DNA from: Zavarzinia compransoris
GTDB taxonomy: Bacteria > Pseudomonadota > Alphaproteobacteria > Zavarziniales > Zavarziniaceae
Length of the DNA stretch: 64,000 nucleotides
NCBI RefSeq assembly: GCF_003173055.1
Contig: NZ_QGLF01000004.1
Span: 1-64,000 of the forward strand
Direction: 5' to 3'
A program made the translations under genes and the position numbers. The notes beneath the pieces were generated by a model, which saw nothing but the letters and a program-made list of their open reading frames with translations, made no database searches and had not been told where the DNA came from. The first letter of the stretch is position 1, and every line of letters begins with the position of its first letter. This document shows, piece after piece, positions 51,683 to 61,802 of this stretch.

Positions 51683-51954
51683 CAGTGGTAATCCTCCACA
51701 TCGACATCGATCGCGCCGCCGTCCCATGCCCAGGTCAGCCGATAGTTCCCGGAAAGCCACACCGACCAGCGGGCCGGGACCGCGTGCAGCGCATGAAATT
51801 TGAAGCCGGGGAGATTCATGTCCTCGGGCTTCGATGCTGCATCCAGGGCCAGCAGCATTCGCCGCAAACGCGCCTCGTTCTGTACCGGCAGCCTCCGACC
51901 GTTGCCGGTGGTGAAGAAGGTCTCCAGGGCCTTGGATCGGAACGTCTTGATCAT
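51682..51954 (-). CDS. higB: HigB-type toxin, copy 2
   Basis: 90-residue RelE/ParE-superfamily toxin: MIKTFRSKALETFFTTG, LRRMLLALDAASKPEDM, LPGFKFHALHA, WSVWLSGNYRLTWAWDG and the ending DVDVEDYH. ATG 51954 lies 6 bases after a -10 box, with no Shine-Dalgarno in the intervening ACAGGC; the in-frame ATG at 52092 is upstream of the promoter and rejected. Confidence 0.92.
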   Translation of the reverse strand: MIKTFRSKALETFFTTGNGRRLPVQNEARLRRMLLALDAASKPEDMNLPGFKFHALHAVPARWSVWLSGNYRLTWAWDGGAIDVDVEDYH

Positions 51955-51960
51955 GCCTGT

Positions 51961-51989
51961 AAGGTAACGCTTTACGATCGATATGTAAA
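51961..51989 (-). promoter_or_regulatory. Promoter of higBA copy 2
   Basis: TTTACA (51989-51984), a 17-base spacer and TACCTT (51966-51961), 6 bases before the higB ATG. Direct repeats GTAAGGCGTT and GTAAAGCGTT flank and overlap the -35 and spacer and are candidate HigA sites. The remaining gap to 52202 shows no gene. Confidence 0.6.
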
Positions 51990-52202
51990 CCAACGCCTTA
52001 CAAATCATCCCTGGCCGGGCCCTCGATACCGATGGCGATCCTAACCAGTCCACCCTGCTCGGCGTGATGAAAGCCTTGAACATTTCGATCAAGGTGGAAG
52101 CGGCTTGATACGTCTGTGGTGGTCGGTCGCCGTCCCCCTTGCCCTTGTCCCCGGGGCGGGCGCAAGCTGCGGAGGTCCTAAATCCAGGGGTCGCTTGTTG
52201 AA

Positions 52203-53564
52203 ATGCATGCGGGATCGAATCGCCGGGCCTCCAATCTCTTCTATCAAAGCGGGAGCCGGCGGCCCCCGGTGGACCGGGCGGAGGGGATCTACATCTGGGC
52301 CCAGGACGGGCGGCGCTGGATCGACGGCTCGTCGGGCGCCATGGTGGTCAATATCGGGCATGGCAACCGCAACGTCCTCGACGCCATGAAGCGGCAGATG
52401 GAGCGGACGACCTTCGCCTATCGCCTGCATTTCGAGAATGACGCGGCCGAAGACCTCGCCACCCGCCTGTGCGACCTGATGCCGCCCGGCTTCGACCGGG
52501 TGTTCTTCGTTTCCGGCGGTTCCGAGGCCACCGAGTCCTGCATCAAGCTGGCCCGGCAATATGCGGTCGCGACCGGGCAGGCGGGCCGCTACAAGGTGAT
52601 CTCGCGCTTTCCCTCCTATCACGGCTGCACCCTGGGGGCCCTGGCGGTGACCGGCTATGCCGCGCTGGCGGCGCCGTTCTCGCCCCTGATGGCGGCCATG
52701 CCGAAGATCCCGGCGCCCACCGCCTATCTCGACCGCGACGACCTCACCCCGGCCGGGCGGGGCCTGCGCTATGCCGACATGCTGGAGGCGGCGATCAAGG
52801 CCGAGGGGCCGGAAACCGTGCTCGCCTTCATCATGGAGCCGGTCGGCGGCGCCTCGACCGGCGCCCTGGTCGCGCCGGACAGCTATTATCCCCGGGTGCG
52901 CGAGATCTGCGACCGCTACGGTGTCCTGCTGATCCACGACGAGGTGATGAGCGGGGCGGGGCGCACCGGCAAATTCCTGGCCGGCGACCATTGGCCGGAC
53001 GGGCGGCCCGATCTCGTCGCCCTCTCGAAGGGGCTCGGCTCCGGCTATTGTCCCTTGGGCGCCATGGTCGCGCCGGACCGGATCGTCGCGCCCGTGCTGG
53101 CGGCGGGGGGCTTCCTGCATGGCTTCACCTATGCCGGCAACCCGCTGGCCAGTGCCGCCGGCCTCGCCGTCCTCGACGAGATGGAGCGCGGCGACATGAT
53201 CGGCAATGCCGCGCGCATGGGCGCCGTGCTGGCGGCCCGGCTGGAAGGGTTGAAGGCGCGCTTTCCCTTCATCGGCGACGTCCGGGGCAAGGGCCTGCTG
53301 CTGGCCGCCGAGCTGGTCGCGGACCCAGGGACCATGGAACCCCTGCCGGCCCGGCTGAACGCCTATCAGCGGCTCGTGGACATCGCCTATGACAAAGGCC
53401 TGATCATCTATTCAAGGCGAACCCGGGGCGGTTACGAGGGCGATCATGTCCTGGTCTGCCCGCCCCTGATCATCACCGAGGCGCAGGTCGAGGAATTGAT
53501 GGCGATCCTGACCGAAAGCCTCGCGGACCTCGCGGCGGAACTGCATCTCCCGGTCGGGGCCTGA
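52203..53564 (+). CDS. Class III (omega-type) aminotransferase
   Basis: PLP-dependent transaminase of 453 residues. FFVSGGSEATESCIKLARQ binds the cofactor phosphate, RFPSYHGCTLGALAVTG is the usual aromatic block, LLIHDEVMSGAGRTGKF holds the PLP-nitrogen Asp, LVALSKGLGSGYCPLGA the Schiff-base lysine, and GFTYAGNPLASAAGLAVLD closes the site. The start at 52203 keeps the short N-terminal segment SNLFYQSGSRRP. It heads a four-gene coupled operon; the neighbours suggest the amino donor is a beta-amino acid or diamine released by the M20 enzyme. Confidence 0.93.
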   Translation: MHAGSNRRASNLFYQSGSRRPPVDRAEGIYIWAQDGRRWIDGSSGAMVVNIGHGNRNVLDAMKRQMERTTFAYRLHFENDAAEDLATRLCDLMPPGFDRVFFVSGGSEATESCIKLARQYAVATGQAGRYKVISRFPSYHGCTLGALAVTGYAALAAPFSPLMAAMPKIPAPTAYLDRDDLTPAGRGLRYADMLEAAIKAEGPETVLAFIMEPVGGASTGALVAPDSYYPRVREICDRYGVLLIHDEVMSGAGRTGKFLAGDHWPDGRPDLVALSKGLGSGYCPLGAMVAPDRIVAPVLAAGGFLHGFTYAGNPLASAAGLAVLDEMERGDMIGNAARMGAVLAARLEGLKARFPFIGDVRGKGLLLAAELVADPGTMEPLPARLNAYQRLVDIAYDKGLIIYSRRTRGGYEGDHVLVCPPLIITEAQVEELMAILTESLADLAAELHLPVGA

Positions 53565-53567
53565 GCC

Positions 53568-54500
53568 ATGGCGGCGCGGAAGGTCATCATCACCTGCGCG
53601 GTCACCGGCTCGATCCACACCCCGACCATGAGCCCGCACCTGCCGGTCACCCCGGACGAGATCGCCGGGCAGGCGATCGCGGCGGCCGAGGCGGGCGCCG
53701 CCATCCTGCACCTCCACGCCCGCGACCCCAAGGACGGCCGGCCGAGCCCGGACCCGGACATCTTCTTCCGCTTCCTGCCGCGCATCCGCCAGGCGACCGA
53801 CGCGGTGATCAATATAACCACCGGCGGCTCGTCGGCCATGACGCTGGACGAGCGGCTGGCGGCACCGCTGCGCGCCGCGCCGGAAATGTGCTCGCTCAAC
53901 ATGGGCTCGATGAATTTCGGCCTGTTCCCCCTGGTGGAGCGCTATCCGGACTGGCAGCACGACTGGGAGCCGCGCCTGCTGGAGAACACCCGCGACACGA
54001 TCTTCAAGAATACCTTCAAGGACATAGAGGATATCCTGGAGCGCCTGGGCAAGGGCTGCGGCGCCCGCTTCGAATTCGAATGCTACGATGTCGGCCATCT
54101 CTATACCCTGGCCCATTTCCGCGACCGGGGGCTGGTCGAGGGGCCGCTGTTCATCCAGTTCGTGCTCGGCGTGCTGGGCGGCATCGGGCCGGAGCCCGAG
54201 AACCTGATCCACATGAAAGGCATCGCCGACCGCCTGTTCGGCCGCGACTACCGTTTCTCGGTGCTTGGGGCGGGGCGTTTCCAGATGCCGCTGGTCACCA
54301 TGGGCGCCATTCTCGGCGGCCATGTCCGCGTCGGGCTGGAGGACAGCCTTACCCTTGGCCGGGGCCAGTTGGCGACCTCCAACGCGGAACAGGTCCGGCG
54401 CATCCGCGCCATTCTCGAAGCCCTGTCCCTCGAGGTGGCGAGCCCGGACGAGGCCCGGGCCATGCTGCACCTGAAGGGCGGCGACAAGGTGGCGTTTTGA
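53568..54500 (+). CDS. Beta-keto acid cleavage enzyme (BKACE, DUF849)
   Basis: Zn-dependent enzyme of the BKACE family, whose members split a beta-keto acid with acetyl-CoA into acetoacetate and a new acyl-CoA; the founding member is Kce of lysine fermentation. The 310-residue protein shows VIITCAVTGSIHTPTMSP, the metal site AILHLHARDPKDGRPS, INITTGGSS, NMGSMNFG, FECYDVGHLY and GGHVRVGLEDS. It starts three bases after the aminotransferase stop. The actual keto acid is unknown. Confidence 0.93.
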   Translation: MAARKVIITCAVTGSIHTPTMSPHLPVTPDEIAGQAIAAAEAGAAILHLHARDPKDGRPSPDPDIFFRFLPRIRQATDAVINITTGGSSAMTLDERLAAPLRAAPEMCSLNMGSMNFGLFPLVERYPDWQHDWEPRLLENTRDTIFKNTFKDIEDILERLGKGCGARFEFECYDVGHLYTLAHFRDRGLVEGPLFIQFVLGVLGGIGPEPENLIHMKGIADRLFGRDYRFSVLGAGRFQMPLVTMGAILGGHVRVGLEDSLTLGRGQLATSNAEQVRRIRAILEALSLEVASPDEARAMLHLKGGDKVAF

Positions 54501-54973
54501 TCCGCCCCGCCACCATCGAGGATGCGGAGGCCATCCATGCCATGATCCTCGGCATCGGCGCCGCCCTGGATCAGGCCGGCAAGATCCGGGGCACGGTCGA
54601 GGACTTGAGGCGTTACGGCTTCGGCGCCGATCCCGCCTTCGAAGCCCTGATCGCCGAGGACGGGGGGCGGACGGTCGGCCTCTGCCTCTATTTCCGTTCG
54701 TTCTCCACCTGGCGGGGACGGCCCGGCGCCTATGTCCAGGATCTCTACGTCGATCCGGCCTGCCGCGGCGGCGGCCTTGGCCGGCGCCTGCTGGCGGCCT
54801 GTGCCGCGCGCATGGCGGCGCGGGGCGGGACTTATATCCGCCTCTCGGTCGATGCGGCGAACGGGGCGGCGCAAGGGTTTTATCGCCGCGCCGGGTTCCG
54901 CCCCGCGGCCGACGACCTGATCCACCAGATCGACGGCGAGGCATTCCAGCGCCTCGCGGGGGAGGCGCCATGA
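54497..54973 (+). CDS. GNAT family acetyltransferase
   Basis: 158-residue acetyl-CoA-dependent N-acetyltransferase: IRPATIEDAEAIHAMI at the start, VQDLYVDPACRGGGLGRRL with the acetyl-CoA-binding RGGGLG, and AAQGFYRRAGF near the end. The start is TTG at 54497, overlapping the BKACE stop as TTGA; no ATG or GTG fits. Diamine or polyamine N-acetyltransferases of similar size exist, and that would suit the operon, but this is inferred. Confidence 0.85.
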   Translation: MIRPATIEDAEAIHAMILGIGAALDQAGKIRGTVEDLRRYGFGADPAFEALIAEDGGRTVGLCLYFRSFSTWRGRPGAYVQDLYVDPACRGGGLGRRLLAACAARMAARGGTYIRLSVDAANGAAQGFYRRAGFRPAADDLIHQIDGEAFQRLAGEAP

Positions 54974-56256
54974 CCCTCGACACCGGCCTCGTGGCCGAGA
55001 TCCGGGCCGCCGTCCGCGCCTTGCAGGGGGCGGGGCTCGGCCACCTGTCCGCCCTGGTCGCGGCCGACAGCACCCTTGGCCGCGAGGCGGCGGCGCAGGA
55101 CTTGATGGCGGCGCGGTTCAGCGATCTCGGCCTCGCCCTCGACCGCTTCGAGGTCGATCCCGCCCTGATCCGGGACCTGCCCGGTTTCTCGCCCCCGGTG
55201 ATCGAGGATTACGGCGGGCGCGAGAATGTGGTCGGCCTGCACCGGCCGCATGCGCAAAAGGGCCAGTCCCTGATCCTCAACGGTCACATCGACGTGGTGC
55301 CGACCGGGCCGGCGGACCTTTGGACCGGCGGGCCCTTCGTGCCGCGCCTCGACGGCGACCGGCTCTACGGCCGGGGCGCCGGCGACATGAAGGCGGGGAT
55401 CGTCGCCTATACCCTGGCCTTCGAAGCCCTGCGCGCCCTTGGCTTGCAACCGGCGGCCCCGGTCATCCTGCAATCGGTGATCGAGGAGGAATGCACCGGC
55501 AACGGTGCGCTCGCCTGCCTTGCCCGGGGTTACCGGGCCGATGCCGCCATCATTCCCGAGCCGTTCGACCAGAGCCTGCTGGTCGCCCAACTGGGCGTCA
55601 TGTGGCTGACGGTGGAGGTCGTGGGCCGGCCGGCCCATGTTCTCGACACCGCCGCCGGCATCAATGCGATCGAGGCGGCCCATGCCCTGTTCGGGGCCCT
55701 GCGCGGGCTGGAGGCGGCGTGGAACGAGCCGGGTTTCCGCCATGCCTGCTATGGCGATCATCGCCACCCGGTGAATTTCAACCTGGGGCGGGTCGAGGGC
55801 GGCGAATGGCCGTCCTCGGTCCCTTGCGCGGCGCGGATCGATGTCCGTGTCGGCTTTTATCCGGGCATGACCATCGCGGCGGTGAAACAGGCGCTGGAGG
55901 CGGCGATCGCGCAGGCGGTCGCCACCGATCCGGGCCTGCGGGGGGCGCGGGTGACGGTGCGCTATCGCGGTTTCCAGGCCGAGGGCTGCACCATCGATCC
56001 GCAGGACCCGCTGCTGGAAGGCTTGCGCCGGGCCCATGTCCAGGTTTCCGCCAAGCCCCTGGCGGACCTGGCCTCGACCGCGACCACCGATGCCCGTTTC
56101 TTCATCCTTTACGGCGATACGCCCGCCACCTGCTATGGCCCGACGGCGGGCAGCATTCACGGCATCGACGAATGGGTCTCGATCCCCAGCATGATGGAGG
56201 TCGCCGAAGTCCTGGCCCTGTTCATGGCCGCATGGTGCGGGCTGGAGCAACGCTGA
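54970..56256 (+). CDS. M20 family deacylase (ArgE/DapE-like)
   Basis: 428-residue di-zinc amidohydrolase. Metal and catalytic residues are visible in ILNGHIDVVPTG, YGRGAGDMKAG, SVIEEECTGNGAL and PEPFDQSLLVAQLGV, with the lid domain between (VVGRPAHVLDTAAGINAIE). The late GPTAGSIHGIDEWVSI holds the last histidine. It probably removes an N-acyl group from the compound handled by the operon. It overlaps the GNAT gene by four bases and stops 3 bases from the convergent cobB. Confidence 0.92.
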   Translation: MTLDTGLVAEIRAAVRALQGAGLGHLSALVAADSTLGREAAAQDLMAARFSDLGLALDRFEVDPALIRDLPGFSPPVIEDYGGRENVVGLHRPHAQKGQSLILNGHIDVVPTGPADLWTGGPFVPRLDGDRLYGRGAGDMKAGIVAYTLAFEALRALGLQPAAPVILQSVIEEECTGNGALACLARGYRADAAIIPEPFDQSLLVAQLGVMWLTVEVVGRPAHVLDTAAGINAIEAAHALFGALRGLEAAWNEPGFRHACYGDHRHPVNFNLGRVEGGEWPSSVPCAARIDVRVGFYPGMTIAAVKQALEAAIAQAVATDPGLRGARVTVRYRGFQAEGCTIDPQDPLLEGLRRAHVQVSAKPLADLASTATTDARFFILYGDTPATCYGPTAGSIHGIDEWVSIPSMMEVAEVLALFMAAWCGLEQR

Positions 56257-56259
56257 CGG

Positions 56260-57570
56260 TCACGCCGGCGCGATCAGGTGGAAGAAACTGCCGGTGACGG
56301 GGCCGCGCCGGCTGCCCCCGGCGGCGACGGGCTGGCCGGCGGCATCCTCCACCTTGAACAAGGGCTCGTCGCCGCCGGTCGCCGCCACGGTCGCATAATG
56401 GAATTCATGGCCGCGCAGCTTGAGCCCCTTTGGCCCGAGCGGGCTGGCGGCCAGGGTTTCCGCCAGCCGGTAGCCGAGATGAAGGCGCCGGCGGGAAAAA
56501 TCGCTCTCCAGGCCCAGCAGGCCGGCCATGGCGTGGCGCGTGCCGTCGGCCGCGACCAGCCCCGCGCCCAGCACCATGTAGCCGCCGCATTCGCCATGGA
56601 CCGGCTTTTCTGCTGCAAAGCGGCGGAGCCCGGCCATGAAGCGCCCGTTGGCCGCCAGCCGCCCGGCCTGAAGCTCGGGATAGCCGCCGGGCAGCCAGGC
56701 GAGGTCGGCATCCGGCGCCGGCGCTTCGTCCGCCAAGGGGGAAAAGGGCAGGATCTCCGCCCCCGCCGCGCGCCAGGACGCCGCCAGATGGGGATAGAGG
56801 AAGGAGAAGGCGTCGTCCCGCGCCAGCGCGATCCGCTGCGCCGGCGGCGCCAGGGGCAAGGGCGCCCTGGGCCCGGTGGCCGCCGGCCGGGCCAGCGCCG
56901 CCAGCCGGTCGAGGTCGAGGGCCTCCGCCATCGCCGCCGCCAGCCGGTCCAGCAACCCGTCGAGGGCCGGCACTTCCCCGGCCTGGACGAGGCCGAGGTG
57001 CCGCTCCTCCAGTTTCGGCAGGGTGTCGCGGTAAAGCGCGCCCAGTACCGGCAGGCCCAGGGCGGCGCAGGCGTCCCCGATCAGCCCGGCATGGCGTGCG
57101 CTTGCCACCCGGTTCAGGATGATGCCGGCGATCCGCACATCGGCCCGATAGCGGGCGAAGCCCAGCGCCGTGGCGGCGGCCGACTGCGCCTGACCCGAGA
57201 CATCGAGGACGAGCACCACCGGCCAGCCGGTCCGGGCCGCGAGATCGGCGCTGGCGCCATGGCCCGAGGCCCCGGGCAGGGCGCCGCCGTCGAACAGGCC
57301 CATGGAGCCCTCGACCAGCGCAAGGTCGGCCTCGCCATGGGCGGCGATCAGCCCGTCGATCATCGGGCCGGTCATGGCCCAACTGTCCAGGTTGCAGCCG
57401 GGCCGGCCGGTGGCGACGGCATGGAAGGCGGGGTCGATATAGTCGGGCCCGTTCTTGAACGCCTGCACTCTCAGGCCCCGCCGGGCGAAGGCGCGCATCA
57501 GGCCGAGGGCGACCGTGGTCTTGCCCGCGCCCGAGCGCGGCGCGGCGATGATGAGGCCGGGCGGGTTCAC
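56260..57570 (-). CDS. cobB: Cobyrinate a,c-diamide synthase
   Basis: ATP- and glutamine-dependent amidase that converts (hydrogeno)byrinate to its a,c-diamide. The 436-residue protein has an N-terminal dethiobiotin-synthetase-like domain with APRSGAGKTTVALGL (Walker A), NGPDYIDPAFH and VEGSMGLFDG, and a C-terminal glutamine amidotransferase domain with LPGGYPEL and the nucleophile in HGECGGYMVLG. It is divergent from cbiD with a 29-base gap. Confidence 0.94.
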   Translation of the reverse strand: MNPPGLIIAAPRSGAGKTTVALGLMRAFARRGLRVQAFKNGPDYIDPAFHAVATGRPGCNLDSWAMTGPMIDGLIAAHGEADLALVEGSMGLFDGGALPGASGHGASADLAARTGWPVVLVLDVSGQAQSAAATALGFARYRADVRIAGIILNRVASARHAGLIGDACAALGLPVLGALYRDTLPKLEERHLGLVQAGEVPALDGLLDRLAAAMAEALDLDRLAALARPAATGPRAPLPLAPPAQRIALARDDAFSFLYPHLAASWRAAGAEILPFSPLADEAPAPDADLAWLPGGYPELQAGRLAANGRFMAGLRRFAAEKPVHGECGGYMVLGAGLVAADGTRHAMAGLLGLESDFSRRRLHLGYRLAETLAASPLGPKGLKLRGHEFHYATVAATGGDEPLFKVEDAAGQPVAAGGSRRGPVTGSFFHLIAPA

Positions 57571-57599
57571 GGCGCTAGCCCCGTGCTATAGAGGGCGGC

Positions 57600-58670
57600 A
57601 TGAGCGATGCCGACCTGCCCCCAAAGGACAATCTCCGCTATGGCTGGACCACCGGTGCCTGCGCCGCGGCGGCGGCCAAGGCGGCGTTCACGGCGCTGGT
57701 GACCGGCGATTTCCCGGACCCGGTGACCATCACCCTGCCGAAGGGCCAGCAGCCGGCCTTCGCCCTTGCCGTCACCGGCCTTGCCCCCGGCCGGGCCGAG
57801 GCGGGCATCGTCAAGGATGCGGGCGACGATCCGGATGTCACCCACGGCGCCCTGGTGCGGGCCGCGGTGACGCCGGGCCCGGCGGGCGCGGGCGTTCTCT
57901 ACCGGGCCGGGCCCGGGGTCGGCATGGTCACGCGGGCGGGCCTGCCGGTCCCCCCGGGCGAGCCGGCGATCAACCCCATGCCCCGGGCCATGATCGCCCG
58001 CGCCGTCGCCGATGTCGCGGCTGCCACCGGCGCGGCCGGCGATGTGATCGTCGAGGTTTCGGTGGACGGCGGGGCGGAACTGGCGCGGAAGACCCTGAAC
58101 CCGCGCCTTGGCATCGTCGGCGGGATTTCCATCCTGGGGACCACGGGCATCGTGGTGCCCTTTTCCTGCTCGGCCTGGATTCATTCGATCCATCGGGGCA
58201 TCGACGTCGCCCGGGCTGCCGGCCTCGGCCATGTCGCGGGCGCCACCGGCTCCACCTCCGAGGCGGCGGTGGCGGCCTTGCTGGGCCTGCCCGAGATCGC
58301 CCTGATCGACATGGGCGATTTCGTCGGCGGCATGCTGAAATACCTGCGCCGGCACCCGGTTTCCCGGGTCACCGTCGCCGGCGGCTTCGCCAAGATGACC
58401 AAGCTGGCCCAGGGCCTGCTCGACCTGCATTCGCGGCGCGGCGCCCTCGACCTCGGCTTCCTGGCCGGGCTTGCCGGCGATCCCGGCCTTGCCGATTGCA
58501 ATACCGCACTCGAAGCGTTGCAACGCTGCGAGGCCCGGGGGCTGGACATCGCCGCCCTCGTCGCCCGGCGGGCGCAGGCGGTCGCCGCCGCCACCGTCGA
58601 GGGCACGGGGATCGCGGTCGAGGTCATCGTCTTCGACCGGGCGGGCCGCCTGCTCGCCCGTCACGGCTGA
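57600..58670 (+). CDS. cbiD: Cobalt-precorrin-5B C1-methyltransferase
   Basis: 356-residue Cbi[19 protein letters not shown] at the start, [33 protein letters not shown] and [19 protein letters not shown]. CbiD does the C1 methylation of the anaerobic route; no cobF, the aerobic counterpart, is in the window, so CbiD may replace it here. Its last 10 bases overlap the convergent cobM. Confidence 0.94.
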   Translation: MSDADLPPKDNLRYGWTTGACAAAAAKAAFTALVTGDFPDPVTITLPKGQQPAFALAVTGLAPGRAEAGIVKDAGDDPDVTHGALVRAAVTPGPAGAGVLYRAGPGVGMVTRAGLPVPPGEPAINPMPRAMIARAVADVAAATGAAGDVIVEVSVDGGAELARKTLNPRLGIVGGISILGTTGIVVPFSCSAWIHSIHRGIDVARAAGLGHVAGATGSTSEAAVAALLGLPEIALIDMGDFVGGMLKYLRRHPVSRVTVAGGFAKMTKLAQGLLDLHSRRGALDLGFLAGLAGDPGLADCNTALEALQRCEARGLDIAALVARRAQAVAAATVEGTGIAVEVIVFDRAGRLLARHG

Positions 58671-59431
58671 AGCTCGGGGCGGCCGCGAAAGCGCCGCTGA
58701 TAGCTGGGGTCGTAAAGCGCACTCTCGCGGAAATCGGTCGCCGCCAGCGCGGGGCCGACCAGGATGAGCGCGGTGCGTTCCATCGGCGCCGCCGCGACCA
58801 GGGCCCGGATGGTCGAGAGCGTGCCGGCGACGATCCGCTCCTCCGGCCAGGTGGCGCGCCAGACCACGGCGATCGGCCCTTCCGGCCCGTAGAAAGGCAG
58901 CAGGTCCTCCACCACCCTGTCCAGCACATGGATCGACAGATGCAGGGCGAGGGTGGCGCCGGTCGCGGCGAAGCGGGCCAATTCCTCCCCCGCCGGCATG
59001 GGCGAGGCGCGGCCGCCGGTCCGGGTCAGGACCAGGGATTGGGCAAGGCCGGGCAGGGTCAGTTCCCGCTTCAGCGCGGCGGCGGCGGCGGCAAAGCTGG
59101 GCACGCCGGGGGTGACGTCATAGGGGATGCCCAGGGCGTCGAGCCGGCGCAATTGCTCGCCCATCGCGCTCCAGACCGAGAGATCGCCGGAATGCAGCCG
59201 GGCGACATCCTGGCCCCGCGCCGTCGCCGCCGCGCATTCGGCGATGATCTCGTCCAGCGACAGGGGTGCTGTGTCGATGATGCGCGCCCCCGGCGGGCAA
59301 TGGGACAGGATCGCCGGATGGACCAGGGAGCCGGCGTGAAGGCAGACCGGCGAGGCCGCGATCAGGTCCCGCCCGCGCAGCGTGATCAGGTCGGGCGCGC
59401 CGGGGCCCGCGCCGATGAAATGGATGGTCAC
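58661..59431 (-). CDS. cobM: Precorrin-4 C11-methyltransferase
   Basis: 256-residue SAM-dependent tetrapyrrole methylase: [20 protein letters not shown] opening, [19 protein letters not shown] and [28 protein letters not shown], and the ending [11 protein letters not shown]. It overlaps cobE by four bases and is the third gene of the coupled L-E-M set. Confidence 0.94.
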   Translation of the reverse strand: MTIHFIGAGPGAPDLITLRGRDLIAASPVCLHAGSLVHPAILSHCPPGARIIDTAPLSLDEIIAECAAATARGQDVARLHSGDLSVWSAMGEQLRRLDALGIPYDVTPGVPSFAAAAAALKRELTLPGLAQSLVLTRTGGRASPMPAGEELARFAATGATLALHLSIHVLDRVVEDLLPFYGPEGPIAVVWRATWPEERIVAGTLSTIRALVAAAPMERTALILVGPALAATDFRESALYDPSYQRRFRGRPELQP

Positions 59432-59790
59432 GGTCCTTCTCCTTCTGCAAGGGCCAGGGTGGCGCCGGCGCTGGCGATCCGGGACAGGATCAGCCGCCCG
59501 CCGGGCCCTGCCGCCGCCAGCGCCGCCGCCTCCGCCACCGAGGGCGTGCCGAGGTGCCGTCCGGCCAGGGCCGAGGGGGTGGTGATCCGCCCAACTTCGT
59601 CTGCCAGCCGAGCGGCGGAAAAGCCGGCCAGCGGCAGGCCGAGCGTGGCCGCGGCGGCGGCGAGGCCGGGGGCGGACAGCCGCGCCGCGACGGTGGCGAT
59701 CAGGTCGGGCCGCCGGCCGCCGCGCGCCAGCAGGTCCAGTATTTCTGCCGCCGGACAGGCGGGGCGGCAGCCGATGCCGGCGACGATCAT
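59428..59790 (-). CDS. cobE: CobE/CbiG C-terminal-type protein
   Basis: 120-residue protein of the CobE group, equal to the C-terminal domain of Cbi[18 protein letters not shown], the helical [19 protein letters not shown] and the [19 protein letters not shown] end. Its role in the aerobic pathway is not firmly settled. Coupled by four-base overlaps to cobL and cobM. Confidence 0.88.
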   Translation of the reverse strand: MIVAGIGCRPACPAAEILDLLARGGRRPDLIATVAARLSAPGLAAAAATLGLPLAGFSAARLADEVGRITTPSALAGRHLGTPSVAEAAALAAAGPGGRLILSRIASAGATLALAEGEGP

Positions 59791-61025
59791 GGTTTCACCG
59801 CCGCCCATTGGGTCACCGTCATGGCCGGCCGGAAGCCGTGCAGCCGGCCGATCGGATCGAGGCGCTCGATGCCGATCCGGGTCAGCGTGCCGCCGAAGCG
59901 CGCCACCGCCCCGGCCAGCACCGCGTCCGCCTCCAGGGTGACGCTGTTGGCGACGATGCGGCCGCCCGGCTTCAAATGCCCATAGGCGCCGTCCAGCACG
60001 CCCGGCACGGTCAGGCCGCCGCCGATGAAGACCGCATCCGGCGCCGGCAGGCCGGCGAAGGCAGCGGGCGCCGCCCCCTCGACCACGTGCAGGTGCGGCA
60101 CCCCGAGGCTGGCGGCATTGGCGCGGCAGCGGGCGGCGCGGGCGGGGTCCCGTTCCAGGCCGATGGCGGCAAGGCCGGGGTGGCGCAGCAGCCATTCGAT
60201 GGCGATGGAACCGGCCCCGGCCCCGACATCCCACAGCAATTCGCCAAGGCGCGGGGCAAGGGCGGCCAGGGTGACGGCGCGAACCTCGCGCTTGGTCAAC
60301 TGCCCGTCATGGTCGAACCAAGCGTCGGCAAGCCCGGGGGCAAGCGGGATGACGCGGGCATCCGGCCCGGCGGCGACCTCGATCGCCAGCAGGTTCAGAG
60401 GCGCGAAGGCGGTGTCCGGAAAAGCGCCGGCCGTGGCCTGGAAATGGCGCTCGCCGGCCCCGCCCAGGTTTTCCAGGATATGCAGGGTGGAGGCGCCGAA
60501 GCCCTCGCGCGCCAGCAGGGCGGCGACCGCCGCCGGCGTGCCGCCGTCCGCCGACAGGGCGACGATCCGCGCCCCCGGGTGCAGCAGCGGCCGCAAGGGT
60601 TCCAGCGGCCGGCCGCACAGGCTGATCGCCGCGACCCCGGCCACCGGCCAGCCCAGCCGCGCGCAGGCCAGCGACAGGGACGAGGGCGCGGGCAGCACCA
60701 TGATCTCCCGCGCCGGCAGGTGGCGCGACAAGGTGGCGCCGATACCGTGAAAGAACGGATCGCCCGAGGCGAGCACCACCACCGCCTCGCCCCGCCGGGC
60801 GAGGAGGCCGGGCAGGGCCCCGGCCAGCGGGCTCGGCCAGGCCATGGTCTCGCCCTCGATCAGGGCGGCGGCGAGTGCCAGGTGGCGGGCGCCGCCGACC
60901 ACCAGGCGGCCCGCGCGGATCGCCGCGCAAGCCTTGGGCGACAGGCCCTCGACACCATCGGCGCCGATCCCGATGATGGTCAGCCACGGCGGGGATTCGC
61001 CCTCGTCACCGGCATGGACAGGCAT
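59787..61025 (-). CDS. cobL: Precorrin-6Y C5,15-methyltransferase (decarboxylating)
   Basis: 412-residue fusion: residues about 14-205 are a CbiE-type methylase ([34 protein letters not shown]), and about 230-405 a CbiT-type domain ([28 protein letters not shown]). Both halves seem complete. It is divergent from cobK across 24 bases. Confidence 0.95.
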   Translation of the reverse strand: MPVHAGDEGESPPWLTIIGIGADGVEGLSPKACAAIRAGRLVVGGARHLALAAALIEGETMAWPSPLAGALPGLLARRGEAVVVLASGDPFFHGIGATLSRHLPAREIMVLPAPSSLSLACARLGWPVAGVAAISLCGRPLEPLRPLLHPGARIVALSADGGTPAAVAALLAREGFGASTLHILENLGGAGERHFQATAGAFPDTAFAPLNLLAIEVAAGPDARVIPLAPGLADAWFDHDGQLTKREVRAVTLAALAPRLGELLWDVGAGAGSIAIEWLLRHPGLAAIGLERDPARAARCRANAASLGVPHLHVVEGAAPAAFAGLPAPDAVFIGGGLTVPGVLDGAYGHLKPGGRIVANSVTLEADAVLAGAVARFGGTLTRIGIERLDPIGRLHGFRPAMTVTQWAAVKP

Positions 61026-61049
61026 GGGTTACCTCAAGGCAAGGCGGTC

Positions 61050-61802
61050 ATGAAGGTTCTGGTTCTCGGCGGCACCACCGAAGCCTCGGCGCTGGCGCGC
61101 CTGCTCGCCGGCGAGGGGCGGTTCCGGGCGGTGCTGTCCTATGCCGGGCGGACGCGCAACCCGGCGGCGCAGCCGGTCGAGACCCGGATCGGCGGCTTCG
61201 GCGGCGCGGCGGGCCTGGCCGATTACCTGCGGGGGAACGGGGTGCGGGCCCTGATCGATGCCACCCATCCCTTTGCCGCGCGCATTTCCGCCCATGCCGC
61301 CGGGGCGGCGCGGGATGCCGGGGTGCCGCTGCTGGCGCTGCGCCGGGGCGGCTGGACGGCGGGGCCGGGCGACGAATGGCACCGGGTGCCGGACATGGCC
61401 GCGGCGGCGGATGCGATCGGCATCGCCCGGCGCCGGGTCTTCCTGACCGTCGGCCAGAAGGAAGTGGCGGCTTTCCGCGACCGGCCCCGGCACGCCTATC
61501 TGATCCGCAGCGTCGATCCGATCGATGCCGCGCTGCTGCCGCCGGAAGCGGTGCTGATCAATGCCCGGGGCCCGTTCGACGTCGCGGCCGAGCGTGCCCT
61601 TCTGGACGAGCACGGCATCGATGTCATCGTGACCAAGAATTCCGGCGGCACGGCCACGGCGGCCAAGCTGGCGGCGGCGCGCGACCTGGGGCTGCCGGTG
61701 ATCATGGTCGAACGCCCGCCGGTCCCGGACGTCGAGACGGTGGAAACCGCCGAGGCGGCGCTCGCCTGGCTGCGCCATCAGGCCATCCTTCTCGGGGTAT
61801 AG
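61050..61802 (+). CDS. cobK: Precorrin-6A reductase
   Basis: 250-residue NADPH-dependent reductase: KVLVLGGTTEASALARLL opening, LIDATHPFAARISAHAA, VFLTVGQKEVAAF and IVTKNSGGTATAAKLAAAR. The start at 61050 is fixed by the family N-terminus. Its last 25 bases overlap the convergent cobJ. Confidence 0.94.
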   Translation: MKVLVLGGTTEASALARLLAGEGRFRAVLSYAGRTRNPAAQPVETRIGGFGGAAGLADYLRGNGVRALIDATHPFAARISAHAAGAARDAGVPLLALRRGGWTAGPGDEWHRVPDMAAAADAIGIARRRVFLTVGQKEVAAFRDRPRHAYLIRSVDPIDAALLPPEAVLINARGPFDVAAERALLDEHGIDVIVTKNSGGTATAAKLAAARDLGLPVIMVERPPVPDVETVETAEAALAWLRHQAILLGV

